This document shows, in pieces, positions 57,301-64,000 of a stretch of 64,000 bases of DNA. The stretch is from Cranoglanis bouderius (Eukaryota; Chordata; Actinopteri; Siluriformes; Cranoglanididae), in assembly GCA_023630585.1 (NCBI GenBank), contig CM042555.1:8746001-8810000 (forward strand). Reading direction: 5' to 3'. A program made the position numbers and the translations under genes. How positions within the stretch are numbered: the stretch's first letter is position 1; each line of letters opens with the position of its first letter. Below the pieces are notes generated by a model. The model had not been told where the DNA came from. It searched no databases and saw nothing but the letters and a program-made list of their open reading frames with translations.

Positions 57301-57727
57301 TTCAGCGATGACCAGTAAGAATTTGTCAAGAAGCTGGTGTAAATGGCCTTCATCTGCTCAAGGCTGTCTGGGCCTACAGTAGGCGTTTCCTCACTGCTGG
57401 GTGGGGCCACAGCTGTCATCTTCATGGGCGTAGTTGAATTAAGGGGTGTAAGTGGCTCCTTGGCAGTGCTATCCTCCTCATTCTTCACCGAGGCACTCTC
57501 AAAGTCTGACATCCTGTCACTGGTCTCACTGAGGTGTGACTCGCTGTCCATTTCATGGCTGGAGAGGTCTGCAGTTGGAGAGTCGTGGAAGCCTGGCCGG
57601 TCTTTGAGAAGGAAGTCCTTGTCCTGGCACATGTATTTAACGGCAGGGTCATCCTCGATCGCTGAATCATCTCCCTCTACATCCTCATCCATTAAGGCAG
57701 CTTCTTTTAGCTCCTCGGGAACATATG
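54309..57727 (-). CDS. tshz3: Teashirt zinc finger homeobox 3, last coding exon (5' exon outside window)
   Basis: This is a nuclear transcription factor, mainly a repressor, of the teashirt family. In mammals TSHZ3 acts in ureteral smooth-muscle differentiation and in hindbrain and cortical neuron development. Numbering from the first full codon (Tyr, 57725-57723), the exon encodes 1138 residues. Acidic N-terminus with HEMDSESH near 57-64. Ser tract 156-167. C2H2 fingers at 229-251, 290-312 and 401-423, each with the wide His spacing of teashirt fingers. Pro-rich stretch near 469-480. Lys/Glu-rich helix 631-649. CtBP-type PIDLT motif 814-818. Atypical homeodomain about 919-989. C2H2 fingers at 1006-1026 and 1100-1121. 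The sequence follows vertebrate TSHZ3 closely throughout; human TSHZ3 is 1081 residues. The extra length is mainly the Pro/Asn/Ser-rich linker before the last finger and low-complexity tracts. The exon opens with the last two bases of a split Ala codon, as expected for a teashirt gene with a tiny first exon. The a/b paralogue was not resolved. Confidence 0.97.
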
Positions 57728-57760
57728 CTGCAGGAAAAAAAACAAAGAAAAGACATACAA
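57728..57760 (-). other. tshz3: Splice acceptor of tshz3 exon 2
   Basis: On the minus strand a T-rich tract (TCTTTTCTTTG, TTTTTTTTCCTGCAG) ends in AG at 57729-57728. Protein similarity to teashirt proteins (YVPEELKEAA) begins right after it. The upstream ATG at 57785 is in the intron, and its hydrophobic translation is an artefact of the pyrimidine tract. Confidence 0.93.
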
Positions 57761-57960
57761 AGAACCTTGTTATTGCAATGTTCAATTATGAAGATTTCAC
57801 ATTCTACATTCTGCCATACTTTGAAAAGCAGATGGACAGCTGCTTCCCTACACTACCCAAAAAGACAACAGGCTCATATCATACTTGTGTTAATTCCTTC
57901 TTGAGTTCACTACTGCATGATATCACCAAATGAAGATTTGTCTTTCTCTTTTTTTCAAGG

Positions 57961-57962
57961 AG

Positions 57963-58031
<69 letters not shown>

Positions 58032-58060
58032 AAGAAAGAAAAAAAGAGAAAGAAAAAAAA
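57961..58060. repeat. (GA)n microsatellite passing into GAAA repeats
   Basis: About 66 bp of GA followed by GAAAGAAAGAAA. On the tshz3 sense strand this is a long pyrimidine tract starting about 230 nt before the exon 2 acceptor. Confidence 0.97.
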
Positions 58061-58094
58061 TGTCTCTTCAAACCCAAGTTGCCACCTTATTCTT

Positions 58095-58345
58095 CTCAAG
58101 GGGCAACAGCTTGAAATTAAAACTAAATTTGAAATTAATGAAGCACATTCTGGAGGTGGCATTCGTTTCTGAAGTAATAAATTACTTGTATCAACTTTAG
58201 AGACAGCGGTTCCTGTCTGTCAATTAATATGTCTTACGCTTCTTCTGCAGTCTCTAATGCATTCCCTAACAGACACACTCGCCATTTAAATTAAGAAAGC
58301 ATTTTCACTCATTACTCGGCAAAGGCTCGCCAGCTCGTAAATAAG
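58095..58345. promoter_or_regulatory. Candidate conserved intronic block
   Basis: High-complexity DNA with TTGAAATTAATGAAGCAC, AAGTAATAAATTACTTGTAT, CTGTCAATTAATATGTC and CATTTAAATTAAGAAAGC, upstream of tshz3 exon 2. AAGTAATAAATTACTT is a perfect inverted homeodomain-type site. Function is inferred. Confidence 0.4.
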
Positions 58346-59636
58346 AATGAATGTATGTATGTTTCGGATGTAAAATCTACCCCCACAAAACACATTTGCG
58401 TCAATTACGAAAGATTAGAGAGTTGAAAGTTATTATTTACTGTTTAGCCTGGAGTGTATGCACTCAGCTCACATTTGAATACAATAGCTTATGAAATAAA
58501 ATGATTCAAATGTGGAAGGCGTAAAGATGGAAATGAAGAAGAAAACATCTAATTGTTTTCATTTATTGTCATTTTTGCAAGAACAAGGAAAAAAGCCAGT
58601 GAATAATGAGAGAGCAATAGAGAAAATGAGAGAATGTGAGCGAGGAGGGTGTATTGGACGTTGTGGTAATTCTGCGCATTCCGATGTGTAACTGTTCATC
58701 GCACACTGACCAGGTATGTAAACAGCTCTGAGTGAGGATGGTATGCAGGGCTTTTTGTTGAACATATTCTATCATTTTAAATGACTGCATGAGTCAAACT
58801 ATCCATGCTACAATTTCAACACACAGCATATAGATTAAAATCTAAATACAGTATCTGTCAGCTTGTATGCAGGAGACATTGTGAAACTTTAAAAAAGTAT
58901 TTTAATATAAAATATACCACCATTCACTTAAAACATGTTACGAATTTCATACACAAACAGCTCCTTTTTCAGTTTTAAAACGCCCGTATTTCACCCTCAG
59001 AACAGAAAAGTAGAAGTGAAAATAACATCATTAGGAAAGTCTTTTTGTAGCCCTCGGCAGTGTGATGGCACGAGATCGGTAGAGGCACACACCTCTTAGC
59101 GTTCAGTTATAGCTGAAGAACACACATATCATGCCTTTAGGCATTCTGGGTAGTTACACAGGCTTTTAATGCTCTTCCCAGGGAAATGTGTGATTCGGTT
59201 TAATTTACAAATGTACACATTAATGTTTACATTTAGATTTATGTTATGTTAGAGTTATAATGTTCACACTATATATATCGCTTGCTCATGGATGCTGTTG
59301 ACTCTAGAATTTATCTCTACACGTGCGTACAGTCTTTAAGGAGTGAAAGTCTAAAGTCTAGTAAAAAAAAGCACAGACATGGAATTGGGCTCCTCATAAT
59401 TTAGTACCCAGCAGCCATCACATAAGATATACACACACATACTGTAACACATGAACACGCACACGCACACACTGCCATCTGTTCTGAATCAACTAAAAAG
59501 ACAGCTGTTTAAGAGAACAATGCCTTCGTTCAGGAAGCAAAACAGCACTTTACATCAAGGCCAAATGGCAACGTAAAAAAAAAAAAAAAATCTTTCTCCT
59601 CTATACAAAACCGGCCTTAAAACCTGGGATTGGGAT
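58346..59636. other. Intronic gene-free DNA
   Basis: No gene or named element. Short CA runs occur near 59430 and 59460, and an A-run at 59576-59591. Confidence 0.55.
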
Positions 59637-59679
59637 GCACACACATACACACACAAAACTATACACACACACACACACA

Positions 59680-59727
<48 letters not shown>
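59637..59727. repeat. (CA)n microsatellite
   Basis: CA run with AAAACTATA and TACA interruptions. Confidence 0.95.
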
Positions 59728-59729
<2 letters not shown>

Positions 59730-60136
59730 TACCTTAAGCAGCAGATCATATTCTTACTATGAAATCCCAAATAAGCCTCAACAAATACTGTTCAAAATAA
59801 ATAATAGGATGTACCTCTAACATGGGTGAAAATGAGAAGGAATATAGTCAAGGTTGAGCTTTATCATTGATTAAAATGTCCTCTGTTACACTAACCTTGA
59901 CCTCAACAGCATGGGCAGGACTGAACTGGCATTAGAGACTGCATACGCACCTAACTAATTTGTGTATGAAAAAAAGACGGAATTATTCCAAAGTCATTTG
60001 ACACCAAACACAAAATCCGACTTGCCTGACAACATGGCAGTCAGCCCGATGGCGAGCACAGAGAAAATGAGTACAGAGGTGAAAGAGGAGAAGGAAAAAA
60101 AAAGGAGGAGGGTTGCCTGGAAAGACCCGAATGCTT

Positions 60137-60149
60137 AACACACACACCA

Positions 60150-60180
<31 letters not shown>

Positions 60181-60182
60181 CG
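60137..60182. repeat. (CA)n microsatellite
   Basis: CA runs with ACC interruptions. Confidence 0.93.
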
Positions 60183-60379
60183 CACAGTTGCCCTGGCCAG
60201 GATCCAGGCTGTCCTGCCCCCAATGTACCCAGACTCTATGTGTTCTAGCTGGGAACAATATTGCGTTTTCATCTCCAGGTTCCTCCGTTTTCATCCTGGG
60301 TCTGAACACACCACACAGGTGCTCTTTTAATTAGAGAACAGGATGCTCCGGTGCCGAGCGTGGCAGAGAGGGGAGGAGG

Positions 60380-60770
60380 AGGGAGCTCGAAATGAGAATA
60401 ACCTTCCCAATGAATTGGCATCAGATTGGTAGGTAGAGGTTGATCTAATTTACACTTGGACATCCAGAGAGACAACCAGCAGAGAGCGCAGCTTTGAACA
60501 CTGGAGGTGAGCGGCACCTTTCAAACTGAGAGGAAACCCTGCCTGGGCTTTCAACCACAAACCAATGCACGGTTTTTCAGCTTGGATAGGAAGTTTAAGC
60601 AGGGCCTGAATGATGAAGTGAAATCTCACACTCCTTCATATGAAAATCAGGCCTTCTATTAAATAATCACTTGCCATAACTACATTCCCTTACTTTATCA
60701 TTTGCGTAATTTGAAGCAATAGAGTAATATCCATTGTGGAGATAACAGGCCTGATAAGTCTTTCCAAATT
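60380..60770. promoter_or_regulatory. Candidate conserved intronic block
   Basis: Repeat-free stretch (GATCTAATTTACACTTGG, ACCAATGCACGG, ATTAAATAATCACTTGCC, CATTTGCGTAATTTGAAGC, CAGGCCTGATAAG) in the tshz3 intron with no coding potential. Enhancer role is inferred. Confidence 0.3.
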
Positions 60771-61014
60771 TATGGAACATTACTAAAGTCCTTCATATTT
60801 GATGCTGAGCATATGGTGAATAAGTATGTTGGCTAAAATATGGTTTTATTTTAAAAAGTAATAAAATCGACAGAACCTTCATTCTTGTTACATTATACAT
60901 CAGATAGAAAAATTTTATACAGGGAGGTCACAGTAATATCAATACCATGAAGCCTTTTCACCTATTTGGTGAAATTTCCATTACTCTAGGTGTGGTATGG
61001 GGGGGTATGAGGGG

Positions 61015-61315
61015 TATGGTGGCTTAGTGGTTAGCACATTTGCCTCACACCTCTGGGGTTGGAGGTTTGAATCCTGCCTCCACCCTGTGTTCGTGGAGTT
61101 TGCTTATTCTCCCTGTGCTTTTGGGGTTTTCTCTGGGTACTCTGATTTCCTCCCTCAGTCCAAAGACATGCATTATAGGCTTATTGGCATTTCTAAACTG
61201 TCTGTAATGTGTGAATGTGTGTGCGATTGTGCCCTGCAATGGGTTGGCACCCCATCCAGGTGTCCCCTGCCTTGTGCCCCTGGGTAGGAGAAGCGGTATG
61301 GAAAATGGATGGATA
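61015..61315 (+). mobile_element. tRNA-derived SINE, copy 6 (most complete)
   Basis: Retains both RNA polymerase III promoter parts: an A-box-like TGGCTTAGTGG (61020-61030) and a B-box GGTTTGAATCC (61064-61074). The conserved body follows (CTTATTCTCCCTGTGC, GGTACTCTGATTTCCTCC, CAAAGACATGCATTATAGG, AATGGGTTGGCACCCC), ending with AGAAGCGGTATGGAAAATGG and a short GGATGGAT tail. It is sense-oriented to the plus strand, antisense to tshz3. Confidence 0.88.
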
Positions 61316-61960
61316 TCTGAAAATTTTTTTGTACGAAACCCAAAATAAACTCTCTCAAAAGCAGCAAGCTCTCCTGGTTGTAGAATAGCTCCACCCTGAG
61401 ACAATTTGCTACTCAAATACAGTTTTGCTACCACACGTGTGAGACATAAGAACATACTTATGTGATGAAAGAGCAAAGGGGATTTGTCGGAATACGTGCA
61501 AGGCTAACTATCTAACTCAATAAATAAACAAAAAAGTACACAAAATGTGATGTCAAACTCTACTATGTTTGCTAAAGTGAAGTTAACCAAACTCTACCAA
61601 ACTCCTAGCCAATCGCAGTGCAGGAGGTGGGATTTAATGTTACTGTAAAAGTAGCAACACTGCGTAATAATGTATCTTAAATGTTATACCATCTATGTAT
61701 TCTGACTTGTTCTACATGTACATATATATATATGAGGACCAACAAACTTCAACACATTTGCTTCAGTCAAGGCGAACTCTTAACAGTAGATCTGAACCTG
61801 CAGTGTGTTCATGACACAGGTCTCAGATCTTACTGAAGTATATCTGTAGGATATCTGTACGCTTCCGCAATCCTCCAATACTTCTGGGCGTGTGAATGAG
61901 AAGGACAGGACGAGAGAGTGAACTACTTGGTAATTAAATCTGCTATATATAGCCCCCAAA
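61316..61960. other. Intronic gene-free DNA
   Basis: No supported gene. A short TA run lies at about 61720-61733. Confidence 0.5.
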
Positions 61961-62260
61961 GCCCACATTTATAATGGGAGGTATCTCTCTTCTAATGTGG
62001 CACTATCTGCAACGTGATATCATTAGGGGGAAAATGGTTTGTAGCCTTAAGCAGACAGGCTGTCTGTGTGCGGCTGGAGAACGAGAGATAGCGCATATCT
62101 CTTTCTCCACTCTCTCTCCGCTCGCGTTCCATTCTCCTCTCTCTTTCCTCTCCTCTCCTCTCCGGCTATCATGGCCCGCGTTAATGAAGTTAATTGAATC
62201 TGAGATCAATAATGCTTAATTATTGCGATTTGACGCACACAGACAAATTGGTGGGGAGGC
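61961..62260. promoter_or_regulatory. Candidate conserved intronic block
   Basis: Contains CAACGTGATATCATTAGGGG, CGCGTTAATGAAGTTAATTG, AATCTGAGATCAATAATGC and GCTTAATTATTGCGATTTG around a CT-rich segment. It is dense in homeodomain cores and has no coding potential. Confidence 0.4.
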
Positions 62261-62304
62261 CAGAAGAGTTTGTGTGTATGTGTATGTGTATGGGAGAGAA
62301 AGCT

Positions 62305-62309
<5 letters not shown>

Positions 62310-62367
<58 letters not shown>
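62310..62367. repeat. (GT)n microsatellite
   Basis: Pure GT run of about 58 bp. Confidence 0.97.
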
Positions 62368-62368
<1 letters not shown>

Positions 62369-62488
62369 TAGTGCTGGGGTGGGATAGGGGCCATGAGCTG
62401 GAAAGAGAGAGCGGACAGGCACGCCATCGATCCCAGAGAGACGCCCATCGACCAGGCCCTCTGACGGATGGAGGCACCTCTCTGAGAA

Positions 62489-62491
<3 letters not shown>

Positions 62492-62540
<49 letters not shown>

Positions 62541-62542
62541 GA
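62492..62542. repeat. (GA)n microsatellite
   Basis: GA run with one ATAG interruption. Confidence 0.96.
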
Positions 62543-62599
62543 GGGGAGTGAAAGTGAGGGCCTGAGACCACTCCACACTTCAACCGTGCCCATCCCCAG

Positions 62600-63035
62600 A
62601 AAGAGGGGCTGTAGTGTATTAAACGACAGCCCTATTACCTATGGAATTACTCAGACCTTGTTTACACACCGCATGGTGCATAGTGAGTGTTAATTACATG
62701 GGCTACAGGGCCAGCCGCTGTGTAACAACATGTACTTTTCCCTAATTGTCCCAACACACTTAGCAGGAGGCTGGCCGTTCTTCTTTACACTCAACTCTAT
62801 ATAGGAACCAGAGGGTCCGTGCCAGCCGGAAAATCGGCAAGCATTTCGAGTATTCGGGGAGCGAGTGATGACAGACGACAGCGAGCGAAAGGAGAAGGCA
62901 GCCCGGATTAGAGGAGAGAGAGAGCCGAGGAGGTGCAGCGGCAGCCGCTGAACACAGAGCGGGTAAACATAGACGCTAGCACAACTAATCGCCAGCTCAT
63001 GCCACTCAGCGGGAGAGGCTCTGACAGTCTGCGTG

Positions 63036-63070
<35 letters not shown>

Positions 63071-63235
63071 ACACACCCCCGCTCTCTCTGCTAGTGCATG
63101 ACAACCGGTAACCACTCTGGAGAGCAGTACTTCCCTCACCATGCTCCTTAACAGTAACACTCCAGCTAAAACTCCGAGCATCGCAAGACGACAGCTTCCT
63201 CCGCACACACGCCGTATATATTTCAGTCCTTAACT
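62600..63235. promoter_or_regulatory. GC-balanced intronic block, possible regulatory element
   Basis: A relatively CpG-containing segment (CCGGAAAATCGGCAAGC, GACAGCGAGCGAAAGG, GCAGCCGCTGAACACAGAGC, GACGCTAGCACAACTAATCGC) interrupted by a GT microsatellite at 63038-63068. A 172-codon minus-strand frame crosses it but includes the translated microsatellite and is not credible. Confidence 0.3.
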
Positions 63236-63281
63236 TTTAGAAATGCAAATCTACACATCTCTGAATCAATGCATGCATTTA

Positions 63282-63284
<3 letters not shown>

Positions 63285-63329
<45 letters not shown>
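63285..63329. repeat. (GA)n microsatellite
   Basis: Pure GA run of about 45 bp. Confidence 0.97.
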
Positions 63330-63331
<2 letters not shown>

Positions 63332-63620
63332 AAGCTCATGATCCTCTGCTTAACCCCGAACTGATTAAGGAAACAAAGACATCGCCAACTGTTGAAATAA
63401 CAGTGGAACAGAAATATTATTGGATCATCATGGACTTCAATCGTGTATCATACAGGCTGCATTCAAAAACACTTTTGTTGGCACTTTTGAGTCGAGTTTT
63501 AGCCTTATCGCATCACAAAATGATTTCCAATCAAAATTTTACATGTGCTTCTTGGAACGCTTCCTCCAAATATTTAAACCTTGAGGGCGAAACCCCACAG
63601 AGCTGATATTATCATGGGTA

Positions 63621-63624
63621 AACA

Positions 63625-63661
<37 letters not shown>
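63621..63661. repeat. (CA)n microsatellite
   Basis: CA run with one TACA interruption. Confidence 0.96.
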
Positions 63662-63663
<2 letters not shown>

Positions 63664-63742
63664 CACTTCTTCACATCTTCCACACTTCTATCATTTAGTC
63701 TTTCTAACCTCATTACCTCTCTAGCCTTTCCACATCTCAGGC

Positions 63743-63746
<4 letters not shown>

Positions 63747-63793
<47 letters not shown>
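63747..63793. repeat. (CA)n microsatellite
   Basis: Pure CA run of about 46 bp. Confidence 0.97.
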
Positions 63794-63794
<1 letters not shown>

Positions 63795-64000
63795 TGTGAT
63801 CATATACATCCACCTTGCTCAAAGAAAAGGACCTGAAGGTGGTGCAGCATTTTGTTGGAACTGATTATAAAATTCAATAAAGAATATTTTGGACCACAGT
63901 AAAATTCTCACAGAATTTTCTCACATGTACTAAACCCAGATCCCCAGTGTATCTCATACAAAATTTACAAAGTTTACAATCAGAAGTTTGAGAGAGAAGA

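Larger units (their letters stand above)
57728..64000 (-). other. tshz3: tshz3 intron 1 (3' part)
   Basis: The sequence upstream of the acceptor in the gene's sense holds no plausible first coding exon (a short Met-Pro-Arg-Arg-Lys-type basic peptide followed by GT), so the intron should continue past 64000. It contains microsatellites, a SINE at 61015-61315 and candidate regulatory blocks, and no other gene. Confidence 0.75.

Noticed and set aside
57728..57785. In-frame ATG at 57785 giving a signal-peptide-like hydrophobic N-terminus on the teashirt frame
   Set aside because: The hydrophobic residues are the translated splice-acceptor pyrimidine tract. Similarity to teashirt proteins starts exactly after the CAG at 57728, and a nuclear transcription factor would not carry a signal peptide.
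57343..57933. 196-codon plus-strand frame opposite tshz3
   Set aside because: It is antisense to the conserved teashirt exon, and its openness follows from the codon composition of the real gene.
61015..61090. A-box and B-box resembling a tRNA gene
   Set aside because: No cloverleaf with paired acceptor stem can be formed, and the sequence continues into a SINE body found at five other places.
62690..63208. 172-codon minus-strand frame in the intron
   Set aside because: It crosses a microsatellite (His-Thr run) and has no recognisable domain. It overlaps a possible regulatory block instead.
57785..64000. Search for the tshz3 first coding exon in the rest of the window
   Set aside because: No ATG followed by a short Arg/Lys/Gln-rich peptide and a GT donor in the right phase was found on the minus strand. 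The exon is taken to lie beyond 64000.

Overview
This window looks like nuclear DNA from a teleost fish. The evidence is a vertebrate teashirt zinc-finger gene, several Tc1/mariner-type elements of the kind common in ray-finned fish, a tRNA-derived teleost-type SINE family, and very dense CA/GT, CT/GA and TA microsatellites. The repeats would fit an otophysan fish such as a catfish or characin, but I cannot fix the species.

The only intact protein-coding sequence is the large last coding exon of a teashirt-family gene, tshz3, on the minus strand (54309..57727). It is 1138 complete codons long and carries the full family architecture: three N-terminal teashirt C2H2 fingers, a CtBP-type PIDLT motif, an atypical homeodomain and two C-terminal C2H2 fingers. 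The short first coding exon was not found and should lie beyond 64000. So 57728..64000 is the 3' part of the intron, and 54.3 kb down to 1 is the 3' UTR plus the downstream gene desert.

The desert (1..~52.7 kb) has no other credible gene. It alternates between mobile-element debris, microsatellites, and high-complexity blocks rich in TAATTA-like homeodomain cores. Those blocks look like candidate conserved non-coding regulatory elements for tshz3. That is inference from composition and gene context, since no alignment was possible.

The mobile-element layer has four parts. (a) There are Tc1/mariner relics at 1-704, 765-2090, 9521-10186, 28931-29991, 32516-33042, 49388-49726 and 49879-50395. 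The 765 and 28931 copies share the same internal deletions, so they belong to one non-autonomous lineage. (b) A five-copy dispersed DNA repeat, here called family A, has ends near TTAAAGGAACACTCC and lies at about 6.0, 9.0-11.3, 20.0, 34.7-35.1 and 36.1-37.0 kb. (c) There are six copies of a tRNA-derived SINE. (d) There are decayed MITE-like copies at about 24.1 and 41.7 kb. Several insertions are nested and give a relative chronology.

I found no rRNA, tRNA gene, CRISPR array, operon or unusual defence or biosynthetic system. The most notable points are the shared-deletion Tc1 lineage, the nested stack at 9-11 kb, a 22-bp perfect palindrome close to the tshz3 3' end, strong G-quadruplex and hairpin motifs, and the set of candidate regulatory blocks.
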